Notes: generated from the letters alone by a model not told the origin. A stretch of 10,587 nucleotides of DNA from Pseudomonadota bacterium (GCA_022565135.1 JADFKA010000038.1:1-10587); one strand, 5' to 3'. Numbered from the stretch's first letter, positions 1-6,666 are shown. A program made the numbers and translations.

Positions 1-180
1 GCAGAAAAATACCTAAAATTTGCAAAAAATGCAAAAATGACTGCAATCAGTAAAACTGCTTCAACACAGGGTGCTGCACCTGGTCAAGAAGACGATCTAG
101 AAAAAAAAGGCTACTATATTTTCAAGGTACATGGGTGTCCAGATGAAAAACCTGCTACAGAGCCAGCAACTTCGGAATAA
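1..180 (+). CDS. C-terminal fragment of an unrecognised AT-rich plus-strand gene
   Basis: Frame 1 is open from the first base to a TAA at 178-180 and gives 59 residues. The stretch begins AEKYLKFAKNAK and includes KKGYYIFKVHGCPDEKP, a Lys-rich, plausibly real protein end. Base composition (A-rich, clearly below the GC of the following 9.8 kb) and the opposite strand set it apart from the phage-like genes. The last residues (EPATSE) overlap codons of the minus-strand scaffold-like gene, so the natural C-terminus is probably lost at a join near 160-180. I do not recognise the family. The 5' end lies outside the window. Confidence 0.45.
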   Translation, partial: AEKYLKFAKNAKMTAISKTASTQGAAPGQEDDLEKKGYYIFKVHGCPDEKPATEPATSE

Positions 181-706
181 CCGTCCGAGGATCGCTGTCC
201 AGTTCTTCCGCCAACGTGTCATCGATCGCGTAGTGTTCAGCGAGGAACTTCTCCTGTCCATCTCGCCACTCGCGATGCTGTTTTGCGAGTTCTTCCGCAG
301 AGACCTCGGGAACCGGCTCGACTGTCGGTTCCGGTTTAGCAGCTACCGGCTCGGTTGGCGCATCTGCCGGGGGCTGCTCGGGAGCAGGCTCAACCTTCGG
401 AGCAGGTTCTGTAGGCTTGACCTCTTCCGGCGCAGGAGTTTCGCCCGCAGGCGCTTTGTCCCTTGCCAGTTCGGCCTTGCCTTCAGGAGCTGCGTCCGTC
501 GGCTCTGCCTTCCCTTCGACTTTCTCCGGAGCCTTTTCACCTGGAGTTTCGTCCAGATCCATAGTCTCCAAATCGTCCTCTTCATCCGCCAAGAAGGCCT
601 TCATCTCGGCGTCGGGAGCTGCCTCCTCGCCGGACTCGCCTTCGGGAACCGCCGAGGGAGCCTCTGCAGGCTCGCTTGCCGGCGTCTCGTATTTCTTCTT
701 TGCCAT
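155..706 (-). CDS. Acidic Pro/Ala/Glu-rich phage scaffold-like protein, C-terminally truncated
   Basis: The 183 residues start at an ATG preceded by an AGGAG-type site about 7 bases upstream. The first two thirds are low-complexity acidic repeats rich in Pro, Ala, Glu and Lys, predicted disordered. A helical part near residues 138-183 follows (EELAKQHREW, then DSDPRTVIPKLLA). Position two genes after the portal and the strongly acidic sequence fit a head scaffold or capsid-assembly protein of a podovirus-like phage. That assignment is inferred from order and composition, not from a catalytic motif. From memory, related phage proteins continue after the 'PKLLA' segment, whereas here the frame meets a TAG almost at once, where the sequence becomes AT-rich. 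I read the gene as broken by the left-hand join. Confidence 0.6.
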   Translation of the reverse strand: MAKKKYETPASEPAEAPSAVPEGESGEEAAPDAEMKAFLADEEDDLETMDLDETPGEKAPEKVEGKAEPTDAAPEGKAELARDKAPAGETPAPEEVKPTEPAPKVEPAPEQPPADAPTEPVAAKPEPTVEPVPEVSAEELAKQHREWRDGQEKFLAEHYAIDDTLAEELDSDPRTVIPKLLAL

Positions 707-707
707 T

Positions 708-1034
708 CTACGTCTCCTCGGTTTGAGTCAGAGCTTTGAGAGTCTCTTGCATGGTTCTCCGCCAGAGTTCAGGAAGCTCCATGATGTAGCGATCCTCCGC
801 CCGGCAGCCCTTTGCAAACTCCTGCCGATAGATCGACGTAGGGTCTGTGATAGGCTTTTCGAGGAACTCCTCTTGGACCTTCGCCCGGATCTTCAGGGCC
901 TTCACAAGACGCTGCCAGCCAGGCGTCGCCATGAGTTGGCTCATCTCGTCCACGATATCTCGGGCCTCTTTGACCTTTCCCCACTGAGGAGAGTCGTCGG
1001 CGAGGTCAAGATCCAGTTGTTCCGCGTTACTCAT
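708..1034 (-). CDS. Phage head-module protein of unknown function (108 aa)
   Basis: Starts at an ATG that overlaps the portal stop (ATGA), and ends one base before the scaffold-like gene, so it is translationally coupled on both sides. The protein is soluble, charged and mostly helical. It has an acidic N-terminus (LDLDLADD) and a conserved-looking core, WQRLVKALKIRAKVQEEFL followed by PITDPTSIYRQEFAKG. It has no signal peptide or membrane segment. Small proteins in this slot between portal and scaffold are common in podovirus-type head modules, and from memory this core resembles such proteins, but I know no function. Confidence that it is a real gene is high; the role is open. Confidence 0.7.
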   Translation of the reverse strand: MSNAEQLDLDLADDSPQWGKVKEARDIVDEMSQLMATPGWQRLVKALKIRAKVQEEFLEKPITDPTSIYRQEFAKGCRAEDRYIMELPELWRRTMQETLKALTQTEET

Positions 1035-2983
1035 CCTGTTGGTCCTACATTGCCACTCACCTGCGGAGCGGGCACGCGTGAGAGGTCGCGCTCGGCGCCA
1101 GGACTTCCGCCACCTCCATTTAGGGGGATCAGGTTGCCCGCCTGGGCGGCCGCCGCCGCGACATCATCCGGTTGGACTTCGATGCGGAACTGCGAGATAT
1201 TCTTCAACCCCGCCAACTGCGCGACCCATTCGAAGATGCGACCCATGTCATACTTCGTGGCGATTTCGGGCATCTGGCGAACGTTCGCCAGCAACTCCCT
1301 CCAGAGGTTCGCCTGAGCGAAACGATCAATCGGCAACGTACCATCCACGGGGACAAAGTCATAAAAGCCTTGAATTGAATCTGGTGTGATAGTGATGAAC
1401 GCCTCTCCAGCATCCCGCGCCAGGTCACCCACGATGCGGAACTTCTGCTCCATATCGTAATACTGCTGAGAGTTTTGCAGCAACATCTGCGACATAGGCG
1501 CCCAGCCCATTGCAGAATAGTACTCCGACTGGGTCTTCAATCGGTTGATTCCGAAAGATGAACTGGTGCGTACCTCGGTGGCCGTCTTCCGGCCTCCTTG
1601 CTGAAGCACCCCAAGGATGCTGTCGCTGACTCCACTAGCCCGCTGCCCAACCATGTTCATGAAGTCCATGTCACGAAGGTGGTTCGCTGTCACATCTACG
1701 ACAGCAAGCTGTGTGATTGGATCTTTCGGGTCGGTCCCGTATGCCTCGGGGGCGAGGCGGATGACTCCGCCGGGTAGCGGATCGAGGACATCGCCCATCA
1801 TCACGCGAGATGGATCAACCACCCACTGGTTGTTGAGCGCCTTTCGCACGTTGTAGAAGTGCGCGTTCACCAGCCAGTCCATCGTATCTTGGATGGGCTT
1901 CAACACTTCTGGAAGGCTCCGATTGACGAGTGCGTAGCCTTCAGGTTCGAATTCGATGACGTGGAAGGAAAACTTATTGTGCAGAGCGCCGAGGGGCTGC
2001 GCCCCGATGCAAAGCTTCCAATCCGACGTAACAGTAAAGACCCACTTCTCGGACAGGGCACCCTGGCCAAGCCCCCAGTTACGAGGGATCAACTCGATCG
2101 TGCATTCGAAGAACTTGACGACGTCCTTTGTCTTTCGCATGTGTGGGCCGGAGGACAAGAAGCCCTGGTCGGTGTCGACCGGCAGCTCTAGTTGTGAGGA
2201 ACCCTCGTCACGAACGCCAGCCTCGCCAGCAGGGGACTGTCGGAGTTTGTCGAGGTTCGTGTAGAACCCCTGCTCGCCTCTACGGAGGATTTCGTTCCAA
2301 CCTAGTTCGTTGTAAACTGCACAGAACTCCCCCTCTTGGAAGCGATGAACGGGGACTCGTGGGTCTGGGAAGAAGTCGAACGGCCGCACATTGTATAACT
2401 TGTTTCCGACATACCCTCGAACCTTCCGGGTTATCTTCTGCTTCTTCATCCGCCCGGTCTTGATCACTCCCATGAGGAGTACTTCAACCTCCTCGATCGA
2501 AGAAACGACCGACTCCTCTTCCTCCCAATACGTCCCGATGATCCCGACGCTGTACTTCCCCACGTCGAGCAGCCAAATGTACAAAGGAACCAGCATCTGC
2601 CCGACATTCATCTGATAGTCGATGAGAGCCTCAACAGCTTGGATTTGCTGTTGCGTCTCACCATGGCGCCCCGTGTACTGGAGCACCGGGGTGCGGGACA
2701 TAAACACGGTCGTCCAATAGGTGTGGGATGCCATGAGGACGCCGTAGGAGTAAGGCACGACGATCGTGGTGTATTGGGGTTTGCCCGCCTCACGCACCAG
2801 ACGCCGATCCTTATCGGCCTCGCGCTCGGGGAGGTAGGCCATGATGGCCTCTTCATCCTTCCTCCAGCGGTCGTGGCGCTTCTGGAAGGAGTTCTTCGAG
2901 AACTGAACCCGATCACGGACGCCGTCGACAATACGCCGGTGCGTCTTCCCCTCGGGATTCAGTTCGAGGGTCAGAGAGGGCAT
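1031..2983 (-). CDS. Phage portal (head-tail connector) protein
   Basis: A 650-residue protein, the normal size for the large portals of podovirus-like phages. The portal forms the dodecameric ring at one capsid vertex through which terminase pumps DNA. Seen in the sequence: a basic N-terminus with YLPEREADKDRR and an aromatic first core (VVPYSYGVLMASHTYWTTVF), the landmark FDFFPDPRVP near residues 200-210, and a later segment near 440-475 (DFMNMVGQRASGVSDSILG, then GGRKTATEVRTS), typical of portal proteins that carry a 'TATE' motif. The C-terminal tail is low-complexity (Ala, Gly, Pro). The ATG overlaps the terminase stop (TAATG) and the stop overlaps the next start (ATGA). Terminase-portal order supports the call. 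Confidence 0.85.
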   Translation of the reverse strand: MPSLTLELNPEGKTHRRIVDGVRDRVQFSKNSFQKRHDRWRKDEEAIMAYLPEREADKDRRLVREAGKPQYTTIVVPYSYGVLMASHTYWTTVFMSRTPVLQYTGRHGETQQQIQAVEALIDYQMNVGQMLVPLYIWLLDVGKYSVGIIGTYWEEEESVVSSIEEVEVLLMGVIKTGRMKKQKITRKVRGYVGNKLYNVRPFDFFPDPRVPVHRFQEGEFCAVYNELGWNEILRRGEQGFYTNLDKLRQSPAGEAGVRDEGSSQLELPVDTDQGFLSSGPHMRKTKDVVKFFECTIELIPRNWGLGQGALSEKWVFTVTSDWKLCIGAQPLGALHNKFSFHVIEFEPEGYALVNRSLPEVLKPIQDTMDWLVNAHFYNVRKALNNQWVVDPSRVMMGDVLDPLPGGVIRLAPEAYGTDPKDPITQLAVVDVTANHLRDMDFMNMVGQRASGVSDSILGVLQQGGRKTATEVRTSSSFGINRLKTQSEYYSAMGWAPMSQMLLQNSQQYYDMEQKFRIVGDLARDAGEAFITITPDSIQGFYDFVPVDGTLPIDRFAQANLWRELLANVRQMPEIATKYDMGRIFEWVAQLAGLKNISQFRIEVQPDDVAAAAAQAGNLIPLNGGGGSPGAERDLSRVPAPQVSGNVGPTG

Positions 2984-3552
2984 TATGGCGCCCCCCTCAT
3001 ATAGTCAAGTTGTCGCTCCTCTTGCCGCTTGACGAGGGTCTTGTACGTGTCCTCGGCTTCGGAAGTATCAATCACATCAATTCCGCGATGCAGGTCCGCA
3101 ACGCCTACGGCGACGGCCTCGATGAGATCGTCATTTGGTACGTCGGGGTAGGCTTCGAACTGGGAGATGAACTCATGATGATCGCGCGACACGAAGAGAT
3201 GGCCGTTCGCGGCCGGGCCGTTAAGTCCATCTACGATGCGGTCGTATTTCTTCCTCCGATCATCGTACTCGTGTATGACGAAATATCTGCGCTGGTGCCG
3301 CATTGCCTCCTTCAACAGCCAAGCTAGGGTTCGTTGGTAGGCTGTCGCCTCGACCAAGACCCGTCTCGGACGATACTTGAGCGCCAGGCGGAAGAACTCG
3401 GCGATGGTCCATGAAGGATCGTGTCCGCGGTTAAGAGTGTAGTCCATAAGGTAGAAGTCACCCTTGAACCTCCCAACAACTGCGAACGCCTCGAAATCCT
3501 TGCCCTTGAGTTCGACGTCGCCCTGATCGTCCAATTCTTTTGCGATTGCCAT
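2983..3552 (-). CDS. Terminase large subunit, C-terminal nuclease domain only
   Basis: Resembles the RNase H-fold nuclease domain of phage large terminases, which cuts concatemeric DNA during packaging. Visible landmarks are KDFEAFAVVGRF, GDFYLMDY, RVLVEATAYQ (candidate metal-binding Glu68) and PNDDLIEAVAVG (candidate Asp141/142). The whole N-terminal Walker ATPase/motor domain is missing, as is the first metal-binding Asp, which in the family usually begins a 'D-x-A-I' type strand. The protein here begins exactly at M-A-I-A. I chose the ATG at 3552 because AAGGT lies about 6 bases upstream. An alternative ATG at 3582 adds MRSLFKKGNH and overlaps the preceding stop (TAATG). The gene is either a split terminase or the remnant at a sequence join. 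Confidence 0.7.
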   Translation of the reverse strand: MAIAKELDDQGDVELKGKDFEAFAVVGRFKGDFYLMDYTLNRGHDPSWTIAEFFRLALKYRPRRVLVEATAYQRTLAWLLKEAMRHQRRYFVIHEYDDRRKKYDRIVDGLNGPAANGHLFVSRDHHEFISQFEAYPDVPNDDLIEAVAVGVADLHRGIDVIDTSEAEDTYKTLVKRQEERQLDYMRGAP

Positions 3553-3581
3553 GTGATTACCTTTTTTAAACAATGAGCGCA

Positions 3582-3809
3582 TTAGCTCGCGAGTGCGAGC
3601 GGCTTTGCGTCTTTAAATTCGCCGCAGGTGTTGTCGGCATCGACTGGCGGATTCACGCCGGCCATGCCGATGCCGCCAGCGCCGAGGATGTTCGCGGGTT
3701 GCTGCATAATCATCGGTACGGGCGGGAACCTTTTACACATGCCTTGCGGCGGTATGGTGTCGTTAGGATAGAAGTACACGCAGTGCTCGCACGTTTTCGA
3801 TCGACTCAC
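3582..3809 (-). CDS. Small four-cysteine, probably metal-binding phage protein
   Basis: 75 residues with Cys7, Cys10, Cys25 and Cys62 in the pattern CEHC ... MCKRFPPVP ... TCGEF. From memory, this CxxC ... C.R.PP ... CGEF layout recurs in small uncharacterised phage proteins and suggests one structural zinc (or Fe-S) site. The middle is Gly/Met-rich and probably a flexible loop. The start is GTG, within a 4-base GTGA overlap with the stop of the preceding HTH gene. The stop overlaps the more upstream of the two possible terminase starts (TAATG at 3582). No function is known to me. Confidence 0.65.
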   Translation of the reverse strand: MSRSKTCEHCVYFYPNDTIPPQGMCKRFPPVPMIMQQPANILGAGGIGMAGVNPPVDADNTCGEFKDAKPLALAS

Positions 3810-4018
3810 GTCATGTTCCTCGCATCAACTAACGCCAGGTCCCAGGCGCGAAGTCGAGTTGACCGAGCACCAAATTTAACGCCGCTTTGTTCCCATCGAA
3901 TGATCGTGAAGCGCGAACGCGAAAAGCGCTCGGCAAATTCAGCTTGAGTCTCGTCGAGTGCATTGCGCACGTCCCAAATCTTGTCGGCTGTGATCCTGCT
4001 AGATTTTGGTCGACTCAC
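3806..4018 (-). CDS. Small helix-turn-helix DNA-binding protein (XRE-like), copy B
   Basis: 70 residues from a GTG with AGGGG six bases upstream. A helix-turn-helix core lies near residues 24-46: AEFAERF, then a short turn, then TIIRWEQSG. This is the layout of small Xre/Cro-type regulators ('...W E x G'). It is paralogous to the protein at 7005-7250: residues 11-49 of the two align without gaps with 20 of 39 identities by eye. It probably binds DNA as a dimer and regulates this or another operon of the element. It overlaps the next gene (GTGA) and is preceded by a 260-base gap that could hold its promoter and operator. Confidence 0.7.
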   Translation of the reverse strand: MSRPKSSRITADKIWDVRNALDETQAEFAERFSRSRFTIIRWEQSGVKFGARSTRLRAWDLALVDARNMT

Positions 4019-4277
4019 TCGTGGCCCCTGGTTAATCGAGCGGCCGCGCGGCCGGTGAATGCGACCCCTCCGGCCTTAGCCATTGCGTATTCGCATATCC
4101 CCGCTCACCTGCAGGGGACCGCGCGTCGCTCGAGGATCGCTGTCCAACGAGGAAAAACCACTAAACCCGGCCGCAGCGAATCCGCGCCGATCATAACCGA
4201 TCAACTCAAATGTTGCACTATGGAAGGTTCGCCGGCGTCGACCTGGTCCCGTCACTACGGGCACCCGCCGACTTCGA
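4019..4277. other. Gap between the Rep gene and the HTH gene; possible promoter, operator or origin region
   Basis: This stretch separates the replication-initiator stop from the second HTH gene. On the minus strand a GTG-started frame (4076-4264, 62 codons) is open, but its composition and weak ribosome binding site do not convince me. It contains a perfect 14-base GC-only palindrome at 4041-4054 and a 16-base sequence (4131-4146) repeated exactly at 186-201. A weak minus-strand -10-like TATGAT lies at 4190-4195, but there is no good -35. A regulatory or replication-origin role is possible only by position. Confidence 0.3.
4041..4054. repeat. Perfect 14-bp GC palindrome
   Basis: CGGCCGCGCGGCCG is its own reverse complement and consists only of G and C. 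It sits about 22 bases upstream of the GTG of the HTH gene at 3806-4018, just before that gene's AGGGG ribosome binding site. It could be an operator for a dimeric regulator or form a small cruciform. A terminator is less likely because no T run follows on either strand. Confidence 0.4.
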
Positions 4278-5552
4278 TCATGGCGGCCTGGGTGCCTGCT
4301 TGTAGCCCCGTCTCACTGTCGACCTTTTACCCCGTATCAAGTCAAGGGCGCGGCAGTCCATGCGGAGCATGTGACGCGAAATATCCGCGAGGTTGTGGTC
4401 GCGCCAGGTAACACCGTAGCCGGTCGGCTGCCAGCGCAGGACGCCGAGCCAATACAGCGGGCGTACCTGCGGCCGCTCCGGCTTGCCGACCCCGTACAGC
4501 GTGCCGTAGGAGCGCACACGGTGAAAGCGGACGCCGGCCTTGAACCACTCGAGAGCTTCGGCAGGCGTCCATTCAGTGAATGCTGGCGCCTTGGTGCGTT
4601 TCTTTTCAATGGACTTTGCCGGCACCGGCTGCACTGAGTACTTGACCATTTCGTTGAATAGGTTGTGCATGCCCTTTTCGGTAAACACCTGGTGTTCACG
4701 CATTTCGATATTGCAGCCCCACGCCTCGCGCACGGCCCAGAAGTCGAGCCGACTGCGCGTCAACATGATGACGTTCAGGTGTACGTTCCAATAGTGCGCC
4801 GCGCTTAACGGGTCCTCTTGGATCACGAGTGAGCCGTCGTGGCCGAATTTGTTTTTTTTATTTTTCTGCGGGCGCACGATGCGATTGCGCCAGCGCTTGA
4901 AAATATAGCGCTTGCCTTCGAGCAGTCGGCCGAGTCGATAGTTCGGCAACGTAGGCCACAGCTTATAAACGCGGCCGCCTTTGCGCACATGGTCGATGAT
5001 CGTGTTGTTGTAGCGCTCGAAAAGTCGTTGCGCTTGATGCCGTGATTCGTCCGGGCACAGCCTCGCCTGCGAGCACTTGCTGTCCCAGGCGATGATCGGC
5101 TTGCCATGCGTACCGATGCCGAAGTGGCCCGACGTGCGGCACGCATACATATCGAGTGAGATTTTGTGCAGGACTCGAGCGACGTCCTGCTCGTCATTTT
5201 TTTCAGCGTACGGTGCTACCTGGTGAAGCAAAAAATCGGCGACTCGGTGCTCGACGATGCGATGCCGCTCGTAGACAGATAGCGCACCGGGGTCGTCGCG
5301 CTCGGAGCCGAGCGACTTGTGTTGTGGCAATAGAAAATCGCGCGCCCGGTCCTTGTCGTCGTCAAATTCGGCGGCGATGCGCTGGCAATCGTGGAACGGG
5401 TGCGGGTGTTGTCGCTGGTGTTCTTGCGCCCTCCCGTCAGCCGAGCTTGGCCTGCACGGTTCGCCAGGGCGGAGCAGTCCGTCGTCCGTACCGATGCCAA
5501 CAGGCCCCTCGCGCACGAAAGTCGATTGCGAAGCATCGGTCCAGTCGGTCAT
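4278..5552 (-). CDS. rep: Rolling-circle replication initiator (HUH-family-like Rep)
   Basis: A 424-residue protein from the ATG at 5552 resembling rolling-circle Rep endonucleases, which nick the origin through a tyrosine and remain covalently attached. In order: a Cys pair in KCSQARLCPDE (Cys160, Cys166), as seen before the catalytic core in plasmid and phage Reps; a motif-1-like strand WPTLPNYR (about 199-206); a motif-2 equivalent AAHYWNVHLNVIML, with His258 and Asn260 where HUH has His-x-His; and a motif-3-like MVKYSVQP with candidate catalytic Tyr305. A Lys/Arg-rich stretch (RPQKNKKNKF) lies between motifs 1 and 2. The C-terminal 100 residues are rich in Trp and Arg. The start is uncertain: this ATG overlaps the preceding gene by 116 bases and has a weak ribosome binding site; a GTG at 5516 is the alternative. 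No helicase domain is seen. Confidence 0.65.
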   Translation of the reverse strand: MTDWTDASQSTFVREGPVGIGTDDGLLRPGEPCRPSSADGRAQEHQRQHPHPFHDCQRIAAEFDDDKDRARDFLLPQHKSLGSERDDPGALSVYERHRIVEHRVADFLLHQVAPYAEKNDEQDVARVLHKISLDMYACRTSGHFGIGTHGKPIIAWDSKCSQARLCPDESRHQAQRLFERYNNTIIDHVRKGGRVYKLWPTLPNYRLGRLLEGKRYIFKRWRNRIVRPQKNKKNKFGHDGSLVIQEDPLSAAHYWNVHLNVIMLTRSRLDFWAVREAWGCNIEMREHQVFTEKGMHNLFNEMVKYSVQPVPAKSIEKKRTKAPAFTEWTPAEALEWFKAGVRFHRVRSYGTLYGVGKPERPQVRPLYWLGVLRWQPTGYGVTWRDHNLADISRHMLRMDCRALDLIRGKRSTVRRGYKQAPRPP

Positions 5553-5841
5553 GGGCAAACCGCATGACGTGTTCGCACTCGTCGCCGAGCGGCATGTCGA
5601 TAAAATAACCGTCGCACAGTTCGCGCAGCGCAAACCAGTGCGCGCGCATTTCGAGCTGCAGCGCTTCGGCCGTCTGTATATCTTTTGTCTTGTAGAAAAT
5701 CACCTTGCGTTCGCTGATGGCGTACAGGTGCATATTGACAGTGGCGTCCTTGCGTTCGCTTTGCGGCGCAAAGCGTCGTTCGTCGAAACAAATACGGCGC
5801 AGCACTGGATCGGAAAAGATAATGTCCTCGGTCATGCTCAT
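5437..5841 (-). CDS. Unrecognised 134-aa protein upstream of Rep
   Basis: Begins ATG-AGC-ATG four bases after the previous stop, with AAGGGCG upstream; a second in-frame ATG lies at 5835. The first 100 residues look like a compact alpha/beta protein: HLYAISERKVIFYKTKDIQ, then a helix LQLEMRAHWFALRELCDGYF. The last 35 residues are Arg/Ala/Pro-rich and share DNA with the start of the Rep frame. There are no membrane segments and no motif I recognise. Adjacent placement suggests a replication or regulatory accessory role, but nothing in the sequence proves it. The C-terminal tail may be real dual coding, or the Rep start may be wrong. Confidence 0.6.
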   Translation of the reverse strand: MSMTEDIIFSDPVLRRICFDERRFAPQSERKDATVNMHLYAISERKVIFYKTKDIQTAEALQLEMRAHWFALRELCDGYFIDMPLGDECEHVMRFAHDRLDRCFAIDFRARGACWHRYGRRTAPPWRTVQAKLG

Positions 5842-5844
5842 GCT

Positions 5845-6057
5845 TCACGCCCTTGCGTCCAGCACGCCAGTGCGTTGTTGATCGTGTACCGTGACGCAGC
5901 GCAAGCAGCGATAGGGATTACGCTTCCAGCCACGCGCTGCGATTTTAATATCTGCCGCTGCGCTGTCGACTGCATACACGAGCAGCGCGCTATCGCATTG
6001 GAAACAGTCGACGTGAAAGGGGAACTTGGGCGGCGGACGCCGATGTCGTTGCGGCAT
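5845..6057 (-). CDS. Small double-CxxC zinc-finger protein
   Basis: 70 residues from an ATG overlapping the preceding stop (TAATG). Two CxxC knuckles, Cys18/Cys21 (CFQC) and Cys51/Cys54 (CLRC), are spaced like a four-Cys zinc ribbon. The arms are basic (MPQRHRRPPPK and RGWKRNPYR), which suggests nucleic-acid binding. It is the third consecutive Cys-rich gene in the operon. Specific function unknown; transcription-factor or DNA-processing adaptor roles are inference. Confidence 0.6.
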   Translation of the reverse strand: MPQRHRRPPPKFPFHVDCFQCDSALLVYAVDSAAADIKIAARGWKRNPYRCLRCVTVHDQQRTGVLDARA

Positions 6058-6284
6058 TAGAATAACTCGCGCTGCCGGATCGCTTCGGAAATAAAGCCGC
6101 CGCGCGCTTTGACCTGGTCGAGCATGGTGCCGGCGAGCTGGCACGTATTTTCGGTCGCGTGCGCTTTTCCCATGCCGTGATTCATGCCGCCGCACACGCA
6201 ATCACAGTCCGGCCCCTGGGCGTCGTAACACTTCGCGTCGCAACGACCGGCGCCTGCGCCCTGCGCGTCTATGAGCGTCGTCAT
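6057..6284 (-). CDS. Cys-rich small phage protein with GRCDAKCYDA/CDCVCGGMNHG motif
   Basis: 75 residues carrying Cys15, Cys19, Cys27, Cys29, Cys31 and Cys48 in a motif (GRCDAKCYDAQGPDCDCVC, followed by GGMNHG) that I recall from many unrelated phages and prophage-like elements, where it remains uncharacterised. The Cys/His cluster suggests metal binding. The C-terminal third is a helix (LAGTMLDQVKARGG). The ATG overlaps the stop of the zinc-ribbon gene before it, and its stop overlaps the next start, so it is in a coupled string. Of the tiny genes here, this gives the clearest phage signal. Confidence 0.65.
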   Translation of the reverse strand: MTTLIDAQGAGAGRCDAKCYDAQGPDCDCVCGGMNHGMGKAHATENTCQLAGTMLDQVKARGGFISEAIRQRELF

Positions 6285-6454
6285 TAGTTGAGTTTCTTCG
6301 ACTCGACCGGCGCCACTTCACACAGCAACAGGTCGGCTGACTTGCAAAACGGACACCAGGCCGGTTCCGCCCCATCGTCGTCAGCAAACAATGACACGCA
6401 ATAAACAGCGCCGCACTCTTGGCACTCTAGGTACACGGTGTCGGCCGCGTCCAC
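6284..6454 (-). CDS. Short zinc-ribbon protein (56 aa)
   Basis: A small frame found from the reading-frame overlaps. GTG at 6454 shares one base with the previous TAG stop (TAGTG), and TAA at 6286-6284 shares a base with the next ATG (TAATG). The protein has Cys11/Cys14 (CQEC), a third Cys19, and Cys34/Cys37 (WCPFC), the standard two-knuckle zinc-ribbon pattern of rubredoxin-like size. Acidic residues fill the loop between them (FADDDGAEP). Such mini-ribbons occur in phages and plasmids as small adaptors; partner unknown. Confidence 0.6.
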   Translation of the reverse strand: MDAADTVYLECQECGAVYCVSLFADDDGAEPAWCPFCKSADLLLCEVAPVESKKLN

Positions 6455-6666
6455 TACGGAAAACAGTCAGCGTGCAGCACGTCGAGACCGCCACGAAGGA
6501 TCGCGACGTCGCGCTCTTGTAAGTAACAACTCACACTGACCGCATCCGCATCCTCGAACGTGCTCACGCATCCGGCGATCGCTTCGACCGCGGTCCGCGC
6601 GTACACGTTTGTTTTGATGGCGGGATGCTCGCCGCGCAGCGCGACATGTACGTGGTAAAGATTCAC
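6454..6666 (-). CDS. Unrecognised 70-aa protein
   Basis: Starts at a GTG inside a 4-base GTGA overlap with the stop of the preceding membrane-protein gene, and ends in the TAGTG shared with the zinc-ribbon gene. The sequence alternates strand and helix: NLYHVHVALRGEHPAIKTN, a helix ARTAVEAIAG, then AVSVSCYLQERDVAILRGG. It looks like a compact alpha/beta fold with no membrane segment. No family recognised. The main support for a real gene is the double overlap and the intact frame. Confidence 0.5.
   Translation of the reverse strand: MNLYHVHVALRGEHPAIKTNVYARTAVEAIAGCVSTFEDADAVSVSCYLQERDVAILRGGLDVLHADCFP

Noticed and set aside
417..1316. Long plus-strand open frame (299 codons)
   Set aside because: It is the antisense of the scaffold-like, 108-aa and portal genes. 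Its Ser/Ala-rich start mirrors the Pro/Glu/Ala repeats, and it has no recognisable domain.
3540..3600. Intein or intron boundary interrupting the terminase
   Set aside because: The residues before MAIA (FKKGNH) do not end in the His-Asn plus Cys/Ser/Thr junction expected of an intein, and no homing endonuclease or ATPase exon lies upstream.
4190..4230. Minus-strand promoter with TATGAT at 4190-4195
   Set aside because: The -10-like hexamer has no convincing -35 at proper spacing and no extended -10, so it is mentioned only in the gap description.
4076..4264. 62-codon minus-strand frame between Rep and the HTH gene
   Set aside because: GTG start with a weak upstream site, no overlap with its neighbours unlike most real genes here, and no domain-like sequence. 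It could still be a tiny gene.
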